Below, in pieces: positions 10,584-21,188 of a DNA stretch of 64,000 bases; position 1 is the first letter of the stretch; each line of letters starts with the position of its first letter. Below the pieces are notes generated by a model that was given only the letters and a program-made list of their open reading frames with translations, did no database searches and had not been told where the DNA came from. Both the position numbers and the translations under genes were made by a program. This DNA comes from Neoarius graeffei (lineage: Eukaryota > Chordata > Actinopteri > Siluriformes > Ariidae): the NCBI RefSeq assembly GCF_027579695.1, contig NC_083589.1:34558835-34622834 (forward strand), written 5' to 3'.

Positions 10584-12189
10584 CAGTGGGGCAGAAAAGT
10601 ATTTAGTCAGCCACCAATTGTGCAAGTTCTCCTACTTAAAAAGATGAGAGAGGCCTGTAATTTTCATCATAGGTACACTTCAACTATGAGAGACAGAATG
10701 GGGGGAAAGAATCCAGGAAATCACATTGTAGGATTTTTAATGAATTAATTGGTAAATTCCTCGGTAAAATAAGTATTTGGTCACCTACAAACAAGCAAGA
10801 TTTCTGGCTCTCACAGACCTGTAACAACTTCTTTAAGAGGCTCCTCTGTCCTCCACTCGTTACCTGTATTAATGGCACCTGTTTGAACTCGTTATCAGTA
10901 TAAAAGACACCTGTCCACAACCTCAAACAGTCACACTCCAAACTCCACTATGGCCAAGACCAAAGAGCTGTCAAAGGACACCAGAAACAAAATTGTAGAC
11001 CTGCACCAGGCTGGGAAGACTGAATCTGCAATAGGTAAGCAGCTTGGTGTGAAGAAATCAACTGTGGGAGCAATTATTAGAAAATGGAAGACATACAAGA
11101 CCACTGATAATCTCCTTTGATCTGGGGCTCCATGCAAGATCTCACCCCGTGGGGTCAAAATGATCACAAGAATGGTGAGCAAAAATCCCAGAACCACACG
11201 GGGGGACCTAGTGAATGACCTGCAGAGAGCTGGGACCAAAGTAACAAAGGCTATCATCAGTAACACACTACGCCGCCAGGGACTCAAATCCTGCAGTGCC
11301 AGACGTGTCCTGCTGCTTAAGCCAGTACATGTCCAGGCCTGTCTGAAGTTTGCTAGAGAGCATTTGGATTATCCAGAAGAGGATTGGGAGAATGTCATAT
11401 GGTCAGATGAAACCAAAATATAACTTTTTGGTAAAAACTCAACTTGTCGTGTTTGGAGGAGAAAGAATGCCGAGTTCCATCCAAAGAACACCATACCTAC
11501 TGTGAAGCATGGGGGTGGAAACATCATGCTTTGGGGCTGTTTTTCTGCAAAGGGACCAGGACGACTGATCCGTGTAAAGGTAAGAATGAATGGGGCCATG
11601 TATCATGAGATTTTGAGTGAAAACCTCCTTCCATCAGCAAGGGCATTGAAGATGAAACGTGGCTGGGTCTTTCAGCATGACAATGATCCCAAACACACCG
11701 CCCGGGCAACGAAGGAGTGGCTTCGTAAGAAGCATTTCAAGGTCCTGGAGTGGCCTAGCCAGTCTCCAGATCTCAACCCCATAGAAAATCTTTGAAGGGA
11801 GTTGAAAGTCCGTGTTGCTCAGCGACAGCCCCAAAACATCACTGCTCTAGAGGAGATCTGCATGGAGGAATGGGCCAAAATACCAGCAACAGTGTGTGAA
11901 AACCTTGTGAAAGACTTACAGAAAATGTTTGACCTCTGTCATTGCCAACAAAGGGTATATATCAAAGTATTGAGATGAACTTTTGTTATTGACCAAATAC
12001 TTATTTTCCACCATAATTTGCAAATAAATTCTTTAAAAGTCAGACAATGTGATTTTCTAGATTTTTTTTTCTCATTCTGTCTCTCATAGTTGAAGTGTAC
12101 CTATGATGAAAATTACAGGCCTCTCTCATCTTTTTAAGTGGGAGAACTTGCACAATTGGTGACTGACTAAATACTTTTTTGCCTCACTG
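10584..12189 (+). mobile_element. Tc1-like transposon with long terminal inverted repeats
   Basis: TA flanks (10582-10583 and 12190-12191) surround a 1,606-bp element. The inverted repeats of about 110 bp start CAGTGGGGCAGAAAAGTATT at the left. The right end carries the complement with a few changes. It is nested in the MITE at 10508-12363, in the cpm intron before the last coding exon. Confidence 0.92.
10950..11975 (+). pseudogene. Tc1-like transposase with in-frame stops
   Basis: Starting [20 protein letters not shown], the frame holds the paired helix-turn-helix region. The catalytic domain follows: WSDETKI (first Asp, with a stop right after), [15 protein letters not shown] (second Asp), [10 protein letters not shown] (Glu; a stop follows). 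Stops occur after TTDNLL (near 11118), after DETKI (near 11420) and after PIENL (near 11793), and a frameshift near the C-terminus changes the FDLCHCQQR end. Otherwise the length of about 340 codons matches the family, so the damage is recent to moderate. Confidence 0.9.
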
Positions 12190-12363
12190 TATTTATTTGT
12201 ACCCTTTGTATAATGCTTGGGAACATGTATGAACCTTTTTGGCCCTAAAAAGGCACACATGGGTACCTTGAAGTCCAATAATGAGCCCTTGAGGGTACAT
12301 TAGTGTAGTTTGTACCTTGGGGGACAGAAATGGACTCCTACCATACCCCTGTTTCTGGCAGTG

Positions 12364-13656
12364 TGCCGTTTTGTGGACTGGAACTCTCAACCATCTGGTG
12401 ACTAAAAGGTTGAACCTGAAGCACTGTTTGCCCAAATGAGTAGAATGTAGGGTTGAGATATTTCTACCATCAGTTAAGCTGCCTCATTTAGATGGATGTC
12501 GATCTCCAGGTCACAGTCTCTCCTTTCCACCCTTTAATGAATGGAAGAAGAATCTGGCCCCACTATTTTTCACTTTATGCCAGGCACCATGAAAATGGTT
12601 GTTTTCTTCTCACTTGCCCCAGGAAATGAGGCCCAGTGCGAAATGAAAAGCACTTAAAGCAAAGTGGGTAATTCACGCCCTGAGCTGAAAGCCACACACA
12701 CAGCCTAAACAGAGGGGTCAGATCGAAGGAATTATGTGCTGTTTAAATAAGCGTGGTTGAGTAGGAGGTAGAAAGAGTAGTTTTTGGCTGTAGAGGACTG
12801 AAAGGAACGGAATCAGGGAATGACTTTTTCTCAAATGGAGTTCAGTGTATGCCAGACCATCAGGAACTAAAGTTTCCTCCCTGAGAAAGCTGCCATATGG
12901 GGCTAAAGAGACCAAAATACTAATTGATCCAGCAGCGAAAAGTGTGGCAGATCATGAACATGCTTTGGATATAGTTTCCCTGCAAACGTTGATTGCCTTT
13001 TGAAAGTTTACTTTATAATAATAATAATAATAATAATTTGGGTTTAATTTATAATCTAGGGAAAAAAAGGATTATATTTATGCTTGAAGTAAAAGTTTTG
13101 GTGACTTGCATTGCATATTACAATTATGCATTTAAAATAATATAAATAATACCTTAAAATTCTAGGTAACATAATTTAAAAAATAATAATTATATCAAAC
13201 ATCCAGCAAAGTTTGAATGAAAACAATGGTACTCAAACCCCAGCTTTCCATAAGGGTTTTGGCGAACACTTTATTTGAAGGGTACCTATGTAACACATTA
13301 TAAGCACTGCATACATATGTAATAAAGCAAATCTGACACATTTACGAAAGGCTTATATCAAAATTCATGGAATTTTGTCACCTTGTCTTTACATTAAAGA
13401 GGAAAGGGGGAATAAACTCAATTGTCACTGTGAGCAGAATGATCAAGATCCTGCAACTTATTTCTTAGATTTTTTTTTTCTCTAATAGTAGATTAATGAC
13501 TTTTTGAGAAAGTTAGAAGGTATATGTAGGATTCCATAATAATGTTATACATACAAATTAAAGGAAAAAAGGTTGCCATATTACTTTGGAGATATTAAAA
13601 TCATTCATTTTGCTGGCATATGAGCTTTATAAATTAAGTGATATTGTATAGAAATG
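12364..13656. other. cpm intron, non-repetitive sequence and an AAT tract
   Basis: The first 600 bp (12440-12990) look single-copy and of even composition, without repeat hallmarks. This is a candidate conserved non-coding stretch, but that cannot be judged without comparison. From 13015 the sequence is AT-rich with (AAT)n at 13015-13036. Confidence 0.4.
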
Positions 13657-13980
13657 GGGGCGGCACGGTGGTGTAGTGGTTAGCACTGTTGCCTCACAGC
13701 AAGAAGGTTCTGGGTCTGAGCCCAGTGGCTGACGGGGGCCTTTCTGTGTGGAGTTTGCATGTTCTCCCCGTGTCTGCGTGGGTTCCCTCCGGGTGCTCCG
13801 GTTTCCCCCACAGTCCAAAGACATGCAGGTTAGGTTAACTGGTGACTCTAAATTGACCGTAGGTGTGAATGCGAGTGTGAATGGTTGTCTGTGTCTATGT
13901 GTCAGCCCTGTGATGACCTGGCGACTTGTCCAGGGTGTACCCCGCCTCTCGCCCGTAGTCAGCTGGGATAGGCTCCAGCT
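13657..13980 (+). mobile_element. V-SINE/Mermaid-type SINE, 3'-truncated
   Basis: The forward copy begins GGGCGGCACGGTGGTGTAGT and runs through the core to GGATAGGCTCCAGCT. The usual tail (GCCTGCGACCCTGTAGAACAG) is replaced by another SINE's head in reverse orientation. Confidence 0.88.
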
Positions 13981-14077
13981 CAATGGCACTTCAGCCATTC
14001 CTGCTGGTCCAGGGAATCGAACCAGCGACCTTTAGGTCCCAAAGCTGCTTCTCTAATCTTTAGACCATGGCTTCCCC
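13981..14077 (-). mobile_element. head fragment of a second tRNA-SINE family
   Basis: On the - strand it reads GGGGAAGCCATGGTCTAAAG, with a B-box-like GGTTCGATTCC and then CAGCAGGAATGGCTGAAGTG. The same head and body occur in the SINE at 48370-48735. It joins the truncated Mermaid copy head-to-tail in opposite orientation. Confidence 0.65.
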
Positions 14078-14733
14078 ATAATGGTTTTGAAATGGAAAAA
14101 AAAGACCATCAGCAGTTGAAGAGTCAAGCTAGATACAGTAAATTGATGTCCCCAAAACTCAGAATAGCAGGTCTTACAGAAATCTTACAGAAGATTTCTC
14201 ACCATTTCATAAATGCGGGATTAGTAAATACTGCACAGTGACTTCCACGATAAGAAAATACAGGCAGTCTCACTTTCTGTCATGAAAGCAATATACTTTG
14301 TCATCTCACAGGTTTTGATATAAGCTTTACATAATTCCTGAAGTTGTGCTGTATAAAATATTTTGTGCAGTGCTTATGAATGAGTTATTCAGTCCCAGTG
14401 TAGGTACTTGTGCTGCAATGTAATGCTACTATCTATGTCAGTATACATTTAACGCAGATATTCATCGACGTATGTGTAGTCTCTCAAGTTTCATACCTGA
14501 CTACTCAACCACATAAAGGCAAAAACTTCTCACTTGTGTCTTGCATGAACCAAGTCCTCATGCAAACCTCCAGATGCCCTGTCTGGGTTAACTTTTTTTT
14601 GGATGGGGGGAGGATATTGCTCCTCCTGTTCATATGTTTACAACACAATATTCATTCATTCCAAATAATGTACAGTACTGTGCAATAGTCTTAGTCTTGT
14701 TATAGATTTCTATTTTATGACTTCTACATTACC
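14078..14733. other. cpm intron, no recognised feature
   Basis: No gene, RNA or clear repeat boundary was recognised in this AT-rich interval. Confidence 0.5.
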
Positions 14734-15110
14734 GGGCGGCACGGTGGTGTAGTGGTTAACGCTGTCGCCTCACAGCAAGAAGGTCCGGGTTCGAGCCCCG
14801 TGGCCGGCGAGGGCCTTTCTGTGCGGAGTTTGTATGTTCTCCCAGTGTCCACGTGGGTTTCCTCCGGGTGCTCCGGTTTCCCCCACAGTCCAAAGACATG
14901 CAGGTTAGGTTAACTGGTGACTCTAAATTGACCGTAGGTGTGAATGTGAGTGTGAATGGTTGTCTGTGTCTATGTGTCAGCCCTGTGATGACCTGGTGAC
15001 TTGTCCAGGGTGTACCCCGCCTTTCGCCTGTAGTCAGCTGGGATAGGCTCCAGCTTGCCTGTGACCCTGTAGAACAGGATAAAGCGGCTACAGATAATGA
15101 GATGAGATGA
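14734..15110 (+). mobile_element. V-SINE/Mermaid-type SINE
   Basis: This is a full-length forward copy from GGGCGGCACGGTGGTGTAGT to GATAATGAGATGAGATGA. The tRNA-like B box (GGTTCGAGCCC) is intact. Confidence 0.9.
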
Positions 15111-15577
15111 AATTTTACCAGAGTTATGCCCTTGATTATTAACAAACTTGTACTTTTTTTGCACACACACACGCACACAGTATTCAGTTACATCCCTGGG
15201 AGGTACTGGATTTTATAACAGGACTGAGTTGTTGTTTTTTTTTCCTTTAAACCAACATGGTCCATGAGGAATAATAATTTTTTTATTTATTATTTTTTTT
15301 TAATCCATGTTTTCCAACTAAACCCTGTTGTGCAGTTTGAATAATGGCTTCTCCACCACGATTCTGAAGTTGACAAATTATTGAAAAATTGGATAATATT
15401 CAAATCATTCAACTATTTGTTTCAATCATTTAACACCATTTATTTCTGTATTAAATATGACTTTGTACAAAATGCATAATGCTGTACATGAGAATTGTCC
15501 ATCAAGCTACCAGGGCAGTGCTATAAGTCAGAGCTGCTGTGCAGACTTCAGTTCTGGAATAATTATACACACACACA

Positions 15578-15612
<35 letters not shown>

Positions 15613-15656
15613 ACCTTATAGGTTTAAATATCTGTGTATTATACACAACTTTGCAG

Positions 15657-15899
15657 GTGACATACCCAGGATACGAGCCACTCACAGAGACCGTGTCAGT
15701 GCCTTACGGCCCGGACAGATTCACTGCTTTAACACACAACTTCCAGTTTCAGAAACGTGCCAGCTCTACAGTCCTTGTGGCAACACAGCCCACTTGCCCC
15801 TCACCTGAAGTCAGAAATAGAGAGAACCACAGTGCTGCCCTGCTGCCCAGCACCATCACTGCACTGACTTCCCTCACACTTCTCACACTCCTGCTGTGA
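15657..15899 (+). CDS. cpm: carboxypeptidase M, last coding exon with GPI-anchor signal
   Basis: Acceptor tttgcag precedes 15657, behind a CA and poly(A) stretch. The frame reads VTYPGYEPLTETVSVPYGPD, finishing the transthyretin-like domain, then FTALTHNFQFQK. A Ser/Thr-rich linker follows, and the hydrophobic tail STITALTSLTLLTLLL ends at TGA 15897-15899. The tail has no charged residue after it, which is what a GPI-attachment signal looks like and fits CPM being GPI-anchored. The actual attachment residue cannot be fixed; it probably lies near NHSAA. APGYLA/YPGYEP and VAVPYSP/VSVPYGP correspond between human CPM and this exon. The 3' UTR follows and merges into repeat-rich DNA. Confidence 0.93.
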   Translation: MTYPGYEPLTETVSVPYGPDRFTALTHNFQFQKRASSTVLVATQPTCPSPEVRNRENHSAALLPSTITALTSLTLLTLLL

Positions 15900-16409
15900 T
15901 GAGATGGATGACTGATTTGATTACTGACTGAATGGAAAAGTGTACACTTTACTTTTCTTGCACAACCACATGAGCCATGTTTTGGCTTGATATATTTTTA
16001 AGTTTATGAGGATATTTCTTTCCTTTTGAAGGCCATGAAAGGAAAGCAACTGACTCTGAGTATTGCATTTAAAGAACTGCTTCATCCTCATCGGAGACGG
16101 GCCGTGCTTTGGGAGCTCATGATGGAATGCGCTTTCTCCGATTTTCCTCAGTGTCACTCTCACAGAGAAGCACACTCTAAAGAAAACCAAAACTTTGGAC
16201 AGCTGATATAAAAGGCATAAGTGCAAAATGTTTCAGACCTGACACCTTCAACTGTATCGTTACACACAAGATTAACACTTAAACATTCTTTTTGCTTGTT
16301 TGTTTGTTTGTTTGTTTGTTTTTTAAAAGAGTTTCTTTGAGATCTTGTCAGTTTTGGCCTTAAAGGAAAAAGTCGATCCTGAATGACTTGCATATCAGTA
16401 TTTATTCTA

Positions 16410-16735
16410 TCCACATTCACTGGATATGAGCAATCACACACTTTGGTTACTCTACTATTAGGCTATCAGCTCATAATACCGTGAGTAGAGAAAAACAAAA
16501 TGGCGGAGCGTGTTGCTGAACCAACCGAGGACGAAATACAAACTCTACTCAAAACAAAACTCCAAAAATGATCAAGTATTTAAAAGAAACAGAAATGGCG
16601 AAAAGAATATTGTCCCCCCCCCAAAAAAAAAAAAATATATATATATAATCTCCTGTTCCATACTCCAGCCCAGTTGGTGGTGGTTATGCAACTTTAAGTT
16701 GGTTTGCCAACCGTCAAAAACCCTAAAGAAGAAGT
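16410..16735 (+). mobile_element. Crypton-like deletion derivative
   Basis: The sequence starts CATTCACTGGATATGAGCAA. It holds an ATG at 16501 (MAERVAEPTEDEIQTLLKTK) resembling the N-terminus of Crypton/KIAA1958-like fish proteins, then runs into decayed sequence. It ends with a CAGCCCAGTTGGTGGTGGTT motif and AAGAAGAAG, a common fish repeat end. A shorter relative with the same first ~95 bp lies at 61384-61475. It falls just downstream of the cpm stop, so it may be transcribed within the cpm 3' UTR. Confidence 0.45.
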
Positions 16736-18167
16736 AGCAGTCAAAAAAATACAAAAAAAAGAAAAAATATTTGATATGAAGAACGTATTTTTTTTTTCAA
16801 GAATTATTATTATCGCATTTTTCACAAATTGCTCCTGTCATTTCTTCGGTTTGTTTACATTCTAAGTGGAAATGATTTTGTCACGTTTTGTATAAAGTTT
16901 TTATTTATCGAATTTGCAAAAAATAAAAATGCTCTGTTTCTCAAAATCCAGTGACTGTAGATAGAATAAAACAGCTATTCCACTCAATCTCATCATACAT
17001 ACCTCATCAGCTATCAGCCCATGTACGACTTGATTTCGTGGAATAACTATTAAATATAACATGTGATAGGTAGTCACATCCAAGATTTGATTTATAATCA
17101 AAGTTTCTTTAGCTTTTCATCAGCACTGCTCTATTTTCATTTTGGCTAAGTATTTCCTGTGTTACCCACAATGCCGTTCGCCTCCCCATTGATAGTGGTG
17201 TACTGTAACTGAGAATTAGCCAATGCTTCATCTCTACAGTATTGCAGCAGCACTTTAGTCTGTCTAGCTCTTGAACTTACTCATCTGTTCTTGCTAATAC
17301 CAAGATCCTTGATCAATACCATCATGTTGTCATCTCACCGATGTCTAACTGTTCAAGCCGAGTTGGTTGCTGTTCACAGCCTGTATCTGCATTGTATTCT
17401 GGAACTCGATGTCCAACTCCTGGGTATAATGTTTATCCATTATGTTTGGGAGTGTTTTAAAAAAAAAAAAGTCTTAAACACCATTTTAAGTGGACAAGCA
17501 ACATCCATTTACGGTAGGACATCAGAGCAGAACACAGCTGCGAACAAAAATACAGCAAAAAATTCAGACCAGAAATGCTATGCACATCACAAATAGTTCA
17601 ATCTGAGCATGTTTATTGAGTTAGAGTGGATCTTTCCTTTCAGAAGTTTGTCAGCGTGGCCCCTGGAATCAATTCTAGACACATGTCGCTCAGAGAACAT
17701 GCTTCTTTCAGTACAGTCAAAGCTCAGATATGTGACTTTTCCAGTGGTAACTTTATTTGGTGAAATGCAAGGTTTCACAACCAAGGTGAATCCTTAAGGG
17801 CTGAACTGATTTGCTATTTCAACTAAAGTATAATCTCATGTTTATCATCGACACATGCGGTTTTATTAATTTTTATCCTGTTATTGTATTTCTGTCAATT
17901 ATGTTTTCTATGAAGTCCATTATTTAGGAAAGTGGATGTTCCAGAATTTCAAGTTTTACGCAGGTATTTTATCAAGCCATAAATGCTGGTTTATTTACTT
18001 ATCACATTTAAACATTTTATTTCCTCTAAATTGCTTCTGTTTGTTGGAAATGTGTTCAGTTTCTGGTTCCATAAACGCAAGAACTCAAACGGCTATGCCA
18101 AAAACAGCTCTCTTCTCTTCTCTTCTGCCTTACCCTGGTCTCATACTGGTACATTGACTTTGTAGTG

Positions 18168-18212
18168 CCTTAAATAAAATTGTTACATTTGTTTGTCTGT
18201 TGCCTTTAAATA
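18168..18212 (+). terminator. candidate polyadenylation signals downstream of cpm
   Basis: AATAAA hexamers occur near 18174 and 18208, each followed by T/GT-rich sequence (TTGTTACATTTGTTTGTCTG). They lie 2.3 kb beyond the cpm stop and are only candidates; other AATAAA matches exist nearer in this AT-rich region (for example near 16921). Confidence 0.25.
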
Positions 18213-18934
18213 AACCAGATTTTGGAATCGTACACTGACAATTAAGAAAATGACTTTGTGAATAAAAGGAGGAAATTATGATGTTTTCGAAGACCAAAAA
18301 AAAAAAAAACCCCACACACAATGAGAACACACTTTCAAAATGGCATTGAGTCACAGGTTCTGGACACAGATCATGTGAATAAAGAAAAGTAGAGTAGTTA
18401 TATTGGTAAGCTTCCAGGATTTTTTTTTTAAGCTGACAGAAATTCTTCCTTCCAGGTGTTCTTCCATTTATTCTTTCTTCCCATGTTGTTGTGAAACCAA
18501 TCAAGCAGTGGTTTCATATTAAATCTGTGCCATGTCCATACTGCAAAACTGGCAAAATGGAATTTTCCCATATTTGGGTCCCACGTTTTTTTTAAAAATG
18601 TAAGTCAATGTCACATGTTTTTTTTTTTTAAATATACTGTTAATGATATGCATAAGAAAGAACAACACCTCAATCTCAACCTCCTTTACATTAACCTTCT
18701 TGCTGTACTGAAATAATGTCACTGTCACTTCTGTTTACAACACTTCTCTTCTTTTACATCACTATTAAATCCCTGTCGAGTGGTGGAAATGCAGAACAAA
18801 AACTTGTCAACTGTACAGGAAAGTAATGTGTAACTTTGAGTAATATGACTTTCTTACAAATTAGTTCTTCCTTGCCTTCACACACACACACACACACTGT
18901 AAACCTCTTCAAACCCTAGCTTATACTGTATACA

Positions 18935-19949
18935 CTTACTGACCAGTTTAGGAGCATGTTCCATATTAGTATTCAATCACATAGTCATGCAGATTCAGGT
19001 CAGGAGCCTCAGTTAATGTTCACATCAAATATCAGAATGAAAAAGGGAAAAAAAAACCCTCTCTGTGATTTTGACCATGGCACGGTTGTTGGGGCCTGAC
19101 AGGATGATGTGAATATTTTAGAAATGCAGAACTGTGTGAAAAACAAACACAAAACTTTCAGTGAATGGAGGTCCTGTGGGTGAAATGCCTTGTTGATGAG
19201 AGAGCTCAGAGGAGAATGGCCAGACTGATTAGATCTGACAGGAAAGCCAGAGTAATTCAAATAACCACTCTTGTGCACAACCATGGCATCTCAAAATATA
19301 CAACACATCATATGTCTGAAGGTTCTCAGTCATTCAGGCCATAGTAAACCATAGGTGCTAAGAGAAGGCAACTGGACTTGCTTGAAATTCTTGAAGATGT
19401 TTCACCTCTCATCCGAAAGGCTTCTTCAGTTCCGTCTGACTAGTGGGGAGTTCCAGGTATGTATCCTCTAGTGGACCAAAAGCAACCCTCAGGAGAGCCG
19501 TTAAGGTCACCTGGGCCATTGAGTCATCCTGTAGGTGTAGCTCTCCTGAGGGTTGCTTTTGATCCACTAGAGGATAAATACCTGGAACTACCCACTAGTC
19601 AGACAGAACTGAAGAAGCCTTTCAGATGAGAAGTGAAACATCTTCAAGAATTTCAAGCAAGTCCAGTTGCCTTCTTTTAGCACCTATGGACAACACATCA
19701 TACTTTAAGTTGGATTGCCTACAACAGCAGAGGACTACATCATGTTCCACTCCTGTCAGCCAAGAACAGGAATCTGAGATAACAATGGGCACAGGCTCAC
19801 ACAAACTGGTCTGAGGAAGCTTGATTTGAAAAACTTGACATGATGGTAGGGTCAGAACCAGCATGAATCCATCCAAACCTGCCTTAATTATGTCAGGAGT
19901 TCAGGCTGGTGGGGGTACGGGAAAAGTTTTCTTGCCACACATTGGGCTC
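18935..19949 (+). pseudogene. decayed Tc1-like transposase copy, split by a palindromic insertion
   Basis: Fragments match a well-known fish Tc1 transposase coding sequence: TTAATGTTCACATCAAATAT, TTTTGACCATGGCACGGTTG, GCCTTGTTGATGAGAGAGCT, then after the insertion CTACAACAGCAGAGGACTAC, CAGCCAAGAACAGGAATCTG and CAGCATGAATCCATCCAAAC. They correspond to FDRGMVVG, RLVDERG, YNSRRPH, LLSAKNRNL and HESMDPTC of the family. Frameshifts and short deletions are numerous, and the first catalytic Asp region has been lost. The copy stops at the SINE beginning 19951. Confidence 0.72.
19312..19689. mobile_element. palindromic fragment of a Penelope-like retroelement (fossil)
   Basis: A 378-bp insertion is flanked by perfect 12-bp direct repeats ACAACACATCAT (19300-19311 and 19690-19701). 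Its two halves are inverted copies of about 150 bp, with GAAGAAGCCTTTCAGATGAG and GTGAAACATCTTCAAGAATT in the right arm. That motif is typical of the terminal repeats of fish Penelope-like elements. It is an incomplete, broken copy with no open frame. Confidence 0.55.
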
Positions 19950-19950
19950 C

Positions 19951-20317
19951 GGCGGCACGGTGGTGTAGTGGTTAGCGCTGTCGCCTCACAGCAAGAAGCC
20001 CTGTGACAAACGAGGGCCTTTCTGTGCGGAGTTTGCATGTTCTCCCCGTGTCCGCGTGGGTTTCCTCCGGGTGCTCCGGTTTCTCCCACAGTCCAAAGAC
20101 ATGCAGGTTAGGTTAACTGGTGACTCTAAATTGACCGTAGGTGTGAATGTGAGTGTGAATGGTTGTCTGTCTGTGTCTATGTGTCAGCCCTGTGATGACC
20201 TGGCGACTTGTCCAGGGTGTACCCTGCCTTTCGCCCGAAGTCAGCTGGGATAGGCTCCAGCTTGCCTGCGACCCTGTAGAACAGGATAAAGTGGCTAGGG
20301 ATAATGAGATGAGATGA
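19951..20317 (+). mobile_element. V-SINE/Mermaid-type SINE with internal deletion
   Basis: The head GGCGGCACGGTGGTGTAGTG and the tail GATAATGAGATGAGATGA are present. The B-box region after GCAAGAAG is shortened (GCAAGAAGCCCTGTGACAAA), so internal promoter function is doubtful. Confidence 0.88.
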
Positions 20318-20754
20318 TACTTCTACGTTATCGAGTCAGAACAAAAAACATTTGAGTTCCAAATGTTCGTTTTCCAACACAAAATTAAATGTTACAGAAA
20401 AAAAAGTTTGTATCTGAGCAGCATATTACACAAGAGACCACTTCTCAGATTACAAAAAGAAAACATAACTAGATAGATACTGTGACTAAAGTCACACTGA
20501 TTTGCGCTAGCGCTTACAAACTGGGACGTCTGGTCACCGTACACTATAGATCCAGAACAGTAAGAGATGGAGAATGATGCTTAGTGAGCAAAAAAGCCTG
20601 TTTTTCAAGGATCATTCCAGTTCAGTCATTGCAACTTAATTCAGCCCAGAGGTATTCATGTGAAATTTGGTGATTGGTTAAAAACTGTGGGAGAAATAAT
20701 ATCCTAAAAAATGTTAGGATGATGATGATAATAATAAAAAGAAGAAAGATCCTG

Positions 20755-21125
20755 GCGGCATGGTGGTGTAGTGGTTAGCGCTGTCGCCTCACAGCAAGAA
20801 GGTCCGGGTTCGAGCCCCGTGGCCGACGAGGGCCTTTCTGTGTGGAGTTTGCATGTTCTCCCTGTGTCCGCGTGGGTTTCCTCCGGGTGCTCCGGTTTCC
20901 CCCACAGTCCAAAGACATGCAGGTTAGGTTAACTGGTGGCTCTAAATTGACCGTAGGTGTGAATGTGAGTGTGAATGGTTGTCTATGTGTCAGCCCTGTG
21001 ATGACCTGGCGACTTGTCCAGGGTGTACCCCGCCTTTCGCCCGTAGTCAGCTGGGATAGGCTCCAGCTTGCCTGCGACCCTGTAGAACAGGATAAAGCGG
21101 CTAGAGATAATGAGATGAGATGAGA
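20755..21125 (+). mobile_element. V-SINE/Mermaid-type SINE
   Basis: This full-length forward copy has an intact B box (GGTTCGAGCCC) and ends GATGAGATGAGAT. It lies 437 bp from the previous copy in the same orientation, and an (AT)n microsatellite follows 12 bp later. Confidence 0.9.
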
Positions 21126-21132
21126 TATTGCA

Positions 21133-21137
<5 letters not shown>

Positions 21138-21187
<50 letters not shown>
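21138..21187. repeat. (AT)n microsatellite
   Basis: About 25 uninterrupted AT units. Open frames through it (Ile-Tyr repeats) are artefacts. Confidence 0.95.

Positions 21188-21188
<1 letters not shown>

Larger units (their letters stand above)
10508..12363. mobile_element. small TIR element (MITE) split by a Tc1 insertion
   Basis: The termini CACTCTCAGAAAATAAAGTA (10508) and, reverse-complemented, CACTGCCAGAAACAGGGGTA (12363) are inverted repeats. The interior is rich in GTACC/GGTAC motifs on both sides of the Tc1 insertion. Without the insertion the element is about 250 bp. No clear target duplication was found, so the superfamily is left open. Confidence 0.6.
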
